A stretch of DNA of 7,995 nucleotides from Bog-756 sp036553725 (GCA_036553725.1 DATBOO010000196.1:1-7995), one strand, 5' to 3'. Positions 1-7,236 are shown, counted from the stretch's first letter. Made by a program: numbers and translations. Notes: generated from the sequence alone by a model not told the origin.

Positions 1-96
1 CTCGTAGGGACCGAAGACCCCGGCGTCGACGAAGGGGGCGAGGACCGCCACCTCCCCCGGCACCGCGCTCCCGCCGGGTGCCGCCGGGGGCGTCAT
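1..96 (-). CDS. recD: RecD subunit of exodeoxyribonuclease V, N-terminal fragment
   Basis: This is the start of a leftward gene that runs off the left edge, so only 32 codons are visible. The ATG (96-94) overlaps the recB stop codon as ATGA, repeating the recC-recB junction. A GGTGG stretch four bases upstream, inside the end of recB, could serve as a ribosome-binding site. The visible protein begins with a Pro/Ala/Gly-rich leader followed by VLAPFVDAGVFGPYE. A 'PFVDAGV' start of this kind is what I would expect at the RecD N-terminus in actinobacteria. RecD is the 5'-3' SF1B helicase that works with the RecB motor in the RecBCD complex. No helicase motif is present in the fragment, so the assignment rests mainly on operon position after recC and recB. 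The edge falls on a codon boundary, so nothing can be said about integrity beyond it. Confidence 0.78.
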   Translation of the reverse strand, partial: MTPPAAPGGSAVPGEVAVLAPFVDAGVFGPYE

Positions 97-3000
97 CGGT
101 CCACCCGACCGGCGGGCCGGCCGTCCAACAGGTCGCTCAGCTCGGTGACCAGTGCCGCCGGGACCGGCCAGGGAAACACGCCCTGTGGCCCGGCGTCGCC
201 GTCGTCCAGGGGTCCGGTCATGCCCCGCAGGAACAGGTAGGCGGCCCCCCCGAGGTGGGTGGCCGGGTCATAGTCGGGGAGCCGCCAGCGCAGGTACCGG
301 TGGAGGGCGACCGAGTAGAGGAGGGCCTGCAACGGATAGTCGTGTTTGGCCATGGCCGTGGCCAGGTGCCGCGGGTGGTAGTCCCCGGGCCCAGGGCGGT
401 GCCCCCACGGGGTCAGTTGGTTGGTCTTGTAGTCGGCCACCACGAAACGGTCCCTCCCTTGCCGGTCCCGCACCCTCATGATCAGGTCGATCGACCCGGT
501 CAGGTGACCGGACAGGCTCACGTTGATGATCCCGTCGGCCAGTTCGCCGGCCCAGGGACGCAGGGGGTCAGCCGCGGGGAGGTGGTCGAGCACCAACCGG
601 CCGATGTCCCGGGTGTCGGCGGGCTGGCCGGCCTCCCCGAGGCGGAGCTCGAACGACATCTCGTTGAGCCGGTCTCCCGGGGCGAGGCCCGCCAGCGAGA
701 GGCCGCCCCACAGCGGGCCGAGCGGGGTGCGGATCGCCGCCAGCAGGCCGCCGACGAGCGCCGTCCGCCCGTCGGCGGTCGAATCCGGGGGACCCCGGCG
801 CGGTGTGAGGTCCACGGCGCGCCGCGCCAGCTGACGGTCGATGCCGGCGGCGAGCGACTCCTCGAGGTCGGGCGCGGTGAAGTCGACACCCTCCAGCACG
901 GCGTGCACCAGGGTTCCGAAGGTGGTTCCGGCGGGCAGCCACGCCAGTGGCCCCGGCAGGCCGGCGGCTGGTCCGTCGACCGGGCGGTCATCCTCCGCCT
1001 TCCCGTTCAGGTGCTCCTGCCCCCCGAGCCCGTCCACTGCCGCCCCGAGCCCGTCCCCCTGCTCGTCGTCGGCGCCTCCGTCGGCCAGGGTGCCGTCGTG
1101 GGGGTCGAGAGTCTCCGCCGAGGAGTGCCGGGCGATGGTGGAGAACGACCACCGGTGCCTCGATCGGTCGGGCGCCGCCTCGAAGGGCACGAACACCAGC
1201 GGCTCGAGGGCGCGGTCCCCTGACCGGTCGACCCACGGGTCCGTCGCCCCGGTGGGTCGGGCGTCGATGGCCCGCACCTCGATCGTGTCGCCGGCCCGGG
1301 CCACAAGGGGAGCGAGGGCAGCGAGCACGTCGTGGTCCGACGGGATGGCGACCTTCTTCTCCCGGTACAGGTCGGGCTCGATCACCCCCCCGACCCTGGA
1401 GAAGAGCATGTGGGCCAGCGCCGTCCGCTCGCTGGTCGAGGCATGGGCCCACCACACCATGGTCTGGTGCTGCGCCCGGGTCAGCGCCACGTAGAGCAGT
1501 CGCAGCTGCTCCCCCATGGACTCCTGCGCAGCCAGTTCCTTCCGCCTCTTGCTACCGGCTGCATCCGGCCAGGGTTGGCCGCCGGTCAGGTCCACCACCC
1601 GGTCACCGAGGTCCGGGTCGACGTAGGAGACCGGTTGGCTGCCCCCGCCCCTGCGCCACAACGAGGGCAGGCAGACGATGGGGAACTCCCGCCCCTTGGC
1701 CAACCATATGGTCATTACCTGCACGGCGTCGTCCTCGGACTCGATGCGGCGGGCGGTGACCCCCCCGTCGACCTCGGTCTCGGCGTCGATCTCCGGCTCG
1801 GTGTCGAGGAACGCCAGCATCCCGCCGACGCTGGTCAGCCCACCGGGAACGGACCCGTGGAGGAGCTCGGCCAGGTGGTCGAGATCGGTCAGGTTGCGAT
1901 CGCCGTCGGGAGCACCCAGGACCCGGGGCACCACACCGCTGTCCACCCAGACCCGGGTGAGCACGTCGGCGGCCGAGTGAGTGGCGAGCATGTCCGCCCA
2001 CTCGCGCAATTGCGCCTGCAGGACCTCGAGCTCCGGTCCCGGCGCCGATGCCAGCTGTTCGGCCCGCCAACCCTCGAACCACGAGAGGGCATAGGTGCGC
2101 ACCCGCCATATGTCGGACGGACGGTCCATGGCACCGAGGAGGTAGCGCATCTGGTCGGCGGCGGGGGAACGCAGCACGGTGTCGCCTCCGGACAACACCG
2201 CCGCCACCCCGTGCTCGAGCAGTGCGGCCTGGGCAGCCTCCGCCTGGGCCCCCGTACTCACCAGCACGGCGATGTCGGAGGGACGCACACGGCGCGGCTC
2301 GTGCTCGCCGTCGACGGGGATGACCGCACCGTCGAGCAGTTCGCGCACCGCCATGGCCAGGTCCTCATGGATCGCCCGGGCGGCCTCGTCGGTCTTCACC
2401 TGGCCGGCCCTGGTGGTGCGCTCGATCTGCTCGCCGACGGCCAGACGGAGCGCCAGGGCGGGGAGTGGCCGGCCCTGGGTGTCCCGGAGTCGGAGCCCCC
2501 GGTGCCGGGGGGCCGCCTCGACGTCCACGAAGGGGATGTCCCGGTCGCCGAAGGTCGCCCGCTCGAACAGCGTGGCCAACGACCCCACCACGGCGTCGTC
2601 CGCCCTCCAGTTGGTGCCGAGGGACCGGCGGTCTGCTCTTTCGTCCCCGACGCTCGCCTTCAGGTAGGTGTGGATGTCGGCGCCCCGGAACGCGTAGATC
2701 GACTGCTTGGGATCCCCCACCAGCACCAACGTCGTGTCCGCCCCGTCGGAGCCGAACAGTTTCGAGAAGATGTCCCACTGCACCGAGTCGGTGTCCTGGA
2801 ACTCGTCGATCAGCGCCACTTTGAAGCGGTTGCGCAGCGCCTCCACCACCGCCGCCGACCCCGGCCCCTCCAAGGCCCCGCGCAATTCGGTCAACAGCTC
2901 GTCGAAGCTGACCGTGCCGTTGCGCCGGCGCCGCTCGGACACCTCCGTGATCGACCAGGCGACGAGCTCGGAGAAGAGCCGGTCCTTCGGGGCCACCCCC

Positions 3001-3608
3001 TGATCGCGCTCCGTCGGGATGAGCCGGACATCCGGGCGGCGGACCACCTGCTCCGCCGTGACCCTGAGGTCCCTCAGCTTCAACCCCTCGACGCCGTCGG
3101 TCCCGCGCACCGCGGCCCCCGTGAGTGCATCGGCGCACGCGTCGGCGATCAGCCCGCCGGTGTCCTCGACGAGCCGGGCGTCGCCGTCGACACCGGGCGA
3201 GGCCCCGAGCGCGCCCCGCACCTGAGCGGCAAAACCGTGGATGGTGGTGATGGTGGCCGCATCGAATTCGGCGATGGCGGTGCGCAGCCGGGCCAGTCGG
3301 GCCTGCCGATCGGCGGAGCACAGATATTCGAAGAGGACCTCATCCGGCATCACCTCCCGGGCGCCGGCCAGGCAGTCGGCGGCATCGATGAGCTGATTGC
3401 GCACCCTCGACCGGAGCTCGCCGGTGGCGGCGCGGGTGAAGGTGACGACCAGCAGTTCGGATGCGAGGGCGCGGCCTTCGGCGATGAGGCGGGTGGCCAG
3501 GGCGGCCAGGGCCGACGTCTTTCCGGTGCCGGCGCTGGCCTCGATGGACAGCGTCCCCGAGGGGAGGGCTCCGGTGACGTCGAACGGGGTCGTTCCCGGC
3601 GCCGTCAT
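93..3608 (-). CDS. recB: RecB: helicase-nuclease subunit of exodeoxyribonuclease V
   Basis: RecB is the 3'-5' SF1A helicase and the only nuclease of RecBCD, acting in the cytoplasm on double-strand DNA ends. The protein is 1171 aa (E. coli about 1180). Visible motifs, numbered from the chosen start: Walker A SAGTGKT at 25-31 with K30; motif Ia TFTRAATGELR at 56-66; TIHGF at 122-126; Walker B DEFQDTD at 268-274; motif III GDPKQSIYAFRGAD at 298-311; motif IV TNWRAD at 332-337; motif V at 631-645, with unusual W635 and R640; motif VI LRLLYVALTRAQ at 702-713. An acidic, glycine-rich linker (about 833-880) leads to the RecB-family nuclease with H902, D1041, D1059 and K1061, matching E. coli H956, D1067, D1080 and K1082. 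QALLYSVALHRYL and YLFLRGM close the domain. I chose the ATG at 3608 because it forms an ATGA overlap with the recC stop and puts the Walker lysine at residue 30 (29 in E. coli). An upstream ATG at 3710 would add 34 unrelated residues inside recC. All catalytic residues are present. Confidence 0.97.
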   Translation of the reverse strand: MTAPGTTPFDVTGALPSGTLSIEASAGTGKTSALAALATRLIAEGRALASELLVVTFTRAATGELRSRVRNQLIDAADCLAGAREVMPDEVLFEYLCSADRQARLARLRTAIAEFDAATITTIHGFAAQVRGALGASPGVDGDARLVEDTGGLIADACADALTGAAVRGTDGVEGLKLRDLRVTAEQVVRRPDVRLIPTERDQGVAPKDRLFSELVAWSITEVSERRRRNGTVSFDELLTELRGALEGPGSAAVVEALRNRFKVALIDEFQDTDSVQWDIFSKLFGSDGADTTLVLVGDPKQSIYAFRGADIHTYLKASVGDERADRRSLGTNWRADDAVVGSLATLFERATFGDRDIPFVDVEAAPRHRGLRLRDTQGRPLPALALRLAVGEQIERTTRAGQVKTDEAARAIHEDLAMAVRELLDGAVIPVDGEHEPRRVRPSDIAVLVSTGAQAEAAQAALLEHGVAAVLSGGDTVLRSPAADQMRYLLGAMDRPSDIWRVRTYALSWFEGWRAEQLASAPGPELEVLQAQLREWADMLATHSAADVLTRVWVDSGVVPRVLGAPDGDRNLTDLDHLAELLHGSVPGGLTSVGGMLAFLDTEPEIDAETEVDGGVTARRIESEDDAVQVMTIWLAKGREFPIVCLPSLWRRGGGSQPVSYVDPDLGDRVVDLTGGQPWPDAAGSKRRKELAAQESMGEQLRLLYVALTRAQHQTMVWWAHASTSERTALAHMLFSRVGGVIEPDLYREKKVAIPSDHDVLAALAPLVARAGDTIEVRAIDARPTGATDPWVDRSGDRALEPLVFVPFEAAPDRSRHRWSFSTIARHSSAETLDPHDGTLADGGADDEQGDGLGAAVDGLGGQEHLNGKAEDDRPVDGPAAGLPGPLAWLPAGTTFGTLVHAVLEGVDFTAPDLEESLAAGIDRQLARRAVDLTPRRGPPDSTADGRTALVGGLLAAIRTPLGPLWGGLSLAGLAPGDRLNEMSFELRLGEAGQPADTRDIGRLVLDHLPAADPLRPWAGELADGIINVSLSGHLTGSIDLIMRVRDRQGRDRFVVADYKTNQLTPWGHRPGPGDYHPRHLATAMAKHDYPLQALLYSVALHRYLRWRLPDYDPATHLGGAAYLFLRGMTGPLDDGDAGPQGVFPWPVPAALVTELSDLLDGRPAGRVDR

Positions 3609-6600
3609 GCGGGCCGACCCTGCAGATCCGCCAGTTCGGCGGGCGGTTCGGGCGGCTCCTCGCCCGGGGATGACCCGTACTCCCGGGTCGAGTGTTCGAC
3701 CGCGTCCCACAGGTAGCGCGCGTATCCGGCCACCCGTCCCGAGGTGCGGAAGGGATCACCGGGTCGCGCCTCGAGCCCCATGATCTCCTCGTAGTCGGGT
3801 GCACCGAAGACCAGCCTGACGGCTTCGTCGTCACCGTCGGGGAAGCCCCTGCCGCTCCACCCGGCGCGGCTCGCCTTGCCGTCGTAGACCACCCGGGAGA
3901 AGGTCGGGAACAGGGGCAGCGGCTCGGTCATGCCGCGGCGGTAGCAGTCGACCACCACTCCCAGCGCCGCCACCGCCTGGACCCGCATCTCCCCGGCTTC
4001 CGCCGAGGGAACGAGGTCGTCGATCCGGAGCGAATTCGGCTTGCCGTCCGGGCTCCGGCCCACGACGACCGAGCGCCACGGCGTGGTGGGGTCGGTCCCG
4101 ACGAGGGCCATCAGGTCGAGCCAGGCCGCCACCCGGTGGTGAGCCTTGCCGCGTGTGAACATCACCCTCGCCGGCCCCGGTGTCTCCGCCTGGAGCTGGA
4201 GGGGGACCGATCCGACGATCCGGGTGCCATCGGCCAGATTGAACCCGACGTCGACGGCCCCGCCCGGAGCGCGGCTCACCCCGTGGTCATCCGCGGCCGA
4301 GATCAGCGCGTCCACCTCCTCGACCAATTCGGCGACGGCCCGGTCCCCCAGGGCGCCGGGCGGCAGGGTGCCGAGCGCCTGTTCCCACTGTCGCCACTCC
4401 TCGACCCCGGCACCGGCCATCAGCGCCTTCAGCAGGCGGTCGCCGACCCGCCACCCGTGGAGACCGGCGAGATCCATCGGCAGTAGGGCCGACACCTCCT
4501 CCTCACGGTCCGGAAGGCGGGCCTCCAATCGCTGGGTGAGGAAGGCCTTGGCCGGGTTCCGGAGGAACGAGTGCAGGCGGGCCAGTTCGATGACCTCGCC
4601 GCCGACCGGGTCGAGCGGATCCTCCAAGAACCGCGGTGCCCTCCTGGCCCGGTTCCGCCGCGCCTCGGCGCCCCTGAAGTCGGTGCGGTCGAAGCCCCAC
4701 GGCGCGCCCGGGATCAGCGCTCCGGCCGAGAAGCACCGGTCGTCGAACGGGTGGCGCGGATGGACGGTCTCGAGCTGCGCGGCGAACTCCCTCCGCAGAC
4801 CGGGTTCCACCAGGGCGGAGGCGGCGTCGAACAGCTCGGCGGTGGGGACGGCCCTCGGGACCTCCTGATTGGTCCGGACGTCGCGCCCGTCGTGCATGAC
4901 CAGGAGGTGGTCGCCGGCCGCCAGGACGGCCTCGAGCAGCGACTGGCGGGCCTCCCCCCGGGTGTCGCCGTCCCCGATCCGGGGGGTGGCCGCAGCCAGG
5001 TCGTCGCCGGTGGCGGGCACCGGGGCGAAGGCCCACTGGTCCATCCCGAGGAGGCAGATCACCCGGAAGGGGACCCACCGCATCGGGGTCATCGACGTGA
5101 CGGTGACGCCGCCCCGGAAGAAATCGGGCCGACCGACCGCCGAGTCCAACTGCCCGTCGAGCATCCTCCGGAGGTCGGTGAAGGTGAGCAGGACCGACGA
5201 CGGCGCGCCACCGCTGGTGGCGGAGTCGGCGGCCTCGGCCAAGATCCGGTGGACCGCCTCGGCCTGCCACTCGGAGCCGCGGGGGCCGGCGAACAGCGCC
5301 GCCACCGCCCGGTCGAGCCGGCCGACCCATGCCCCGACGGTCTGCGCCTCGCCGGACTGCGAGGCCAGGTCGCCCAGGTGCCACAGCACCTCGGCCAGGC
5401 GCCCCGCGGTCTCGACGTCGCTCCCCTCGCACCCGAACGGGGCGACGTCGCCGATGCCGAGGTCGAAGTCGGCGTCCTGGACGGCGGAACCGAGCAGCAG
5501 CCGGTCGAGGGCGGCCTGCCAGGTGTTGGTCACCACGGCCTCGGGCACGCCGAAGGCGACCCGATGACCGGCGTCGAGACCCCACCGGACATTGGTGACC
5601 CGTACCCATTCGCCGATGGCGGCGAGGTCCTCGTCGTCGAAGTGGAACCGCTCCCGAACCGGGCCCAGAGAGCAGAAGTCGAGGACCCCGGCCGCGTCGA
5701 AGCGCCCGGTGACCAGCTCGAGCAGCTCGATGGTGGCTCCCACCACGGGATTGGACCGTCGGATCGACTGGTCGGCGATGCGGTAGCGGAGGGACGGGGC
5801 ACCTCGTTGATCACCCCGGCCGTCATCCCGGTCCGCTGACCCCCGGGGAGTCCCGGACCGGTCGGCCGCCGGGCCGAAGACCGCCTCGACCAGCGGGGCG
5901 AAGCGCTCGAGGGCCGGACACAGCACCAGGATGTCGTCCTCGGTGAGACCGGGATCCGATGCCAGGAGGTGCAAGATGCCGTCCCGGAGCACCTCCACCT
6001 GTCGGGTGGGCCCGTAGCAGGCGTGGAATTGGAGCGAACGGTCCGCAGGGTCGAACCCGGGAAGGGGGTCGGGCACGGTGTCGGCCCGGATGTGGTGCTG
6101 CAGCCGTCCGAGGACGGTGGAGGGGTCGGCGGAAGGGTCGCCCACCTGCTCGGGTGGGGGACCTCCCTGGGCCTGGGCATCGGCGAGCATCAGCGCCGTC
6201 TCCCGGTGGAGGCGGCCCCACGACCGCAGCAAGGGGTGCTCGACGGCGGCGGCCGGGTCGGCGGCCCGCAACCGGGGCTGCCCCCGAGCGGGCCCGGGAC
6301 TCGACCGCGGCAGCCGGGCGCCGTCGAGACCGGCGGGCTCCAGCATGAACAGATGCAGGTCGCGGTGCTCGGCCACCGCTCCGGCCAGTTCGAGGAAGTC
6401 GCTGCCGGGCAGCAGCGCGAACCCGAACAACACCAGCCGTCCGGGCAGGTCGAGGTCGAGGTGGCCGTTCCGCAACCGGTCGAGGAGGTCGGGCCACCGC
6501 TCGGGCGGACTCGGCTCGCCCACCCGCCGTCGGACCAGCCGCCAGAGGTGTGGCTGCCAGGCGGCGTGGGAGGCGATCGGATTCCCCATCCCGTCGACGT

Positions 6601-7063
6601 GCCGGTCCGCCGCCCAGGCGCGGACCATGTCCGGCCGGTGCAGGTGGTAGCGGTCGAACAGGTCGGCGAGGCGCCGGGCGGAGGCGAACCGGGAGGCTCC
6701 GGGCGGCAGGTCGGCGAACGGCACCAGGGCCCGGTCGCCGGGATGCTCGTCGGCGACGCCCAGCACCTCCCACACCAGCCGGTCGATGCTCCACGGATCG
6801 GCCGCTTCCGGGTCGCGGTCGGCGGCCAGGACGCAGTTGCGCAGGGTGCCCGGGTAGGCACGGGTGAAGTTGGCGGCCACCCCGTCCCCGGAGCCCGACG
6901 CCCCCAGCCGGGAGGCCAGCTCGAGGGTCAGCCACCGGCGCATCCCGTCCGAGGGGACGGCCAACCACTCCGGGGTCATAGGGTCGACCGGCGGGTCGGC
7001 GAGCACGGCGGCCAGGCGCGCCGCCAAGGGGCGGGCCTGGCCCGCCGAGTACAGATGCATCAT
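3605..7063 (-). CDS. recC: RecC: scaffold and putative Chi-recognition subunit of exodeoxyribonuclease V
   Basis: RecC is the non-catalytic subunit that holds RecB and RecD, splits the incoming duplex, and in E. coli reads Chi in the single strand passing through it. The protein is 1152 aa (E. coli 1122). It has a degenerate helicase fold and I see no Walker A. Recognisable segments: MHLYSAG at the N-terminus; VPSDGMRRWL at 36-45; LADLFDRY and HRPD at 132-145; LQFHACYGPTRQVEVL at 344-359; a DPGLTEDDILVL segment near 370-381; YRIADQSIRRSNPV at 427-440; TSMTPMRWVPFRVICLLGM at 656-674; and a dead-nuclease-like C-terminal part from about 826 (LARLHSFLRNPAKAFLTQRL). A charged low-complexity stretch at about 400-421 is probably a loop. 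Two ATGs in tandem (7063 and 7060) are possible starts. The second is better spaced from an AGGG at 7069-7066, while the first suits a leaderless transcript. recC is the first gene of a recC-recB-recD operon, with no ptrA-like protease gene between recC and recB. Several positions that read Chi in E. coli are changed (see findings). Confidence 0.97.
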   Translation of the reverse strand: MMHLYSAGQARPLAARLAAVLADPPVDPMTPEWLAVPSDGMRRWLTLELASRLGASGSGDGVAANFTRAYPGTLRNCVLAADRDPEAADPWSIDRLVWEVLGVADEHPGDRALVPFADLPPGASRFASARRLADLFDRYHLHRPDMVRAWAADRHVDGMGNPIASHAAWQPHLWRLVRRRVGEPSPPERWPDLLDRLRNGHLDLDLPGRLVLFGFALLPGSDFLELAGAVAEHRDLHLFMLEPAGLDGARLPRSSPGPARGQPRLRAADPAAAVEHPLLRSWGRLHRETALMLADAQAQGGPPPEQVGDPSADPSTVLGRLQHHIRADTVPDPLPGFDPADRSLQFHACYGPTRQVEVLRDGILHLLASDPGLTEDDILVLCPALERFAPLVEAVFGPAADRSGTPRGSADRDDGRGDQRGAPSLRYRIADQSIRRSNPVVGATIELLELVTGRFDAAGVLDFCSLGPVRERFHFDDEDLAAIGEWVRVTNVRWGLDAGHRVAFGVPEAVVTNTWQAALDRLLLGSAVQDADFDLGIGDVAPFGCEGSDVETAGRLAEVLWHLGDLASQSGEAQTVGAWVGRLDRAVAALFAGPRGSEWQAEAVHRILAEAADSATSGGAPSSVLLTFTDLRRMLDGQLDSAVGRPDFFRGGVTVTSMTPMRWVPFRVICLLGMDQWAFAPVPATGDDLAAATPRIGDGDTRGEARQSLLEAVLAAGDHLLVMHDGRDVRTNQEVPRAVPTAELFDAASALVEPGLRREFAAQLETVHPRHPFDDRCFSAGALIPGAPWGFDRTDFRGAEARRNRARRAPRFLEDPLDPVGGEVIELARLHSFLRNPAKAFLTQRLEARLPDREEEVSALLPMDLAGLHGWRVGDRLLKALMAGAGVEEWRQWEQALGTLPPGALGDRAVAELVEEVDALISAADDHGVSRAPGGAVDVGFNLADGTRIVGSVPLQLQAETPGPARVMFTRGKAHHRVAAWLDLMALVGTDPTTPWRSVVVGRSPDGKPNSLRIDDLVPSAEAGEMRVQAVAALGVVVDCYRRGMTEPLPLFPTFSRVVYDGKASRAGWSGRGFPDGDDEAVRLVFGAPDYEEIMGLEARPGDPFRTSGRVAGYARYLWDAVEHSTREYGSSPGEEPPEPPAELADLQGRPA

Positions 7064-7071
7064 CGCCCTGG

Positions 7072-7077
7072 ACCCTA
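7072..7077 (-). promoter_or_regulatory. Candidate -10 element of the recCBD operon
   Basis: Read leftward, this is TAGGGT, which fits the TANNNT form common for housekeeping actinobacterial promoters. Its last base lies 8 nt before the first recC ATG (7063). Transcription would therefore start at about 7065-7063, giving a leaderless or nearly leaderless mRNA. I see no convincing -35: at spacings of 17-18 bp the hexamers are GAGTCC or TGAGTC. The position is suggestive but unproven. Confidence 0.35.
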
Positions 7078-7108
7078 CTCAGGGGGTGACTCACGGACTC
7101 AGGGGGTG
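7077..7108. repeat. 12-bp direct repeat in the recC upstream region
   Basis: ACTCAGGGGGTG occurs exactly at 7077-7088 and again at 7097-7108. The copies are 20 bp apart start to start, about two helical turns, so they would face the same side of DNA. Between and across them lies the near-perfect palindrome GTGACTCAC (7086-7094). The pair abuts the candidate recC -10 on its upstream side, where a regulator would contact polymerase. A 9-bp relative, CTCAGGGGG, recurs at 7224-7232 over the ribosome-binding site of the divergent gene. An operator is plausible, but chance duplication cannot be excluded. Confidence 0.55.
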
Positions 7109-7165
7109 TGCCGTCGGAGCCCCCCCGCCGGCGGCACGCCGCGCCTCGGCAGCATCGACCTCTCG

Positions 7166-7181
7166 ACCACCCCCAGGTGGT
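7166..7181. repeat. Short inverted repeat in the intergenic region
   Basis: ACCACC (7166-7171) and GGTGGT (7176-7181) are perfect complements around a 4-base CCCA loop. It could be a small operator or a weak hairpin. It sits just before the most A/T-rich patch of the intergenic region (TAGCAAAT, 7181-7188), which might act as a poor -10 for the rightward gene, although I find no matching -35. Function is unknown. Confidence 0.25.
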
Positions 7182-7196
7182 AGCAAATGGGCAGGC

Positions 7197-7217
7197 GCGT
7201 GCCCTTCGGCGGCACGC
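7197..7217 (+). promoter_or_regulatory. Hairpin with TTCG loop in the 5' leader of the DUF5684-type gene
   Basis: GCGTGCC (7197-7203) and GGCACGC (7211-7217) pair perfectly over 7 bp. Inside them, C7204 can pair with G7209 around the loop TTCG (7205-7208), leaving C7210 as a single bulge. A C(UUCG)G loop is exceptionally stable in RNA. The hairpin ends 9 bases before the ribosome-binding site, so it could shield the mRNA 5' end or affect ribosome access. It lacks a following T-run, so it is not a typical terminator. The downstream arm has a second copy at 7133-7139, which could compete for the same upstream arm. Confidence 0.4.
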
Positions 7218-7226
7218 AGGACCCTC

Positions 7227-7233
7227 AGGGGGA
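7227..7233 (+). promoter_or_regulatory. Ribosome-binding site of the DUF5684-type gene
   Basis: AGGGGGA lies 3 bases before the ATG at 7237. It is the only purine-rich Shine-Dalgarno-like stretch close upstream. Together with the onset of conserved hydrophobic sequence right after this ATG, it decides the start over an upstream in-frame GTG at 7108. The spacing is on the short side. Confidence 0.6.
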
Positions 7234-7236
7234 ACC

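Noticed and set aside
3609..3710. Upstream ATG extending RecB by 34 residues
   Set aside because: The extension lies inside recC, is Arg/Gly-rich, has no RecB similarity, and would break the ATGA overlap seen identically at the next junction.
1332..3716. A 794-codon open frame on the plus strand antisense to recB, with further long antisense frames at 4571-5839 and 5969-7183
   Set aside because: Long antisense frames are expected in very GC-rich genes because stop codons are rare. Their translations are low-complexity, rich in G, R, P, V and H, with no recognisable domain, while the minus-strand frames encode clear RecB and RecC.
5213..5220. The octamer GCTGGTGG, identical to E. coli Chi, inside recC
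   Set aside because: One 8-mer in nearly 8 kb of GC-rich DNA is unremarkable, and the RecC pocket here appears to have different specificity.
7108..7236. GTG start adding 43 residues to the membrane protein
   Set aside because: The added stretch is Arg/His/Pro-rich with no hydrophobic or conserved pattern. The ATG at 7237 has the ribosome-binding site and starts directly before the first membrane segment.
7064..7236. Search for an actinobacterial SOS (LexA) box controlling recCBD
   Set aside because: I see no GAAC-N4-GTTC-type palindrome in the intergenic region. GTGACTCAC at 7086-7094 is palindromic but does not fit that motif.
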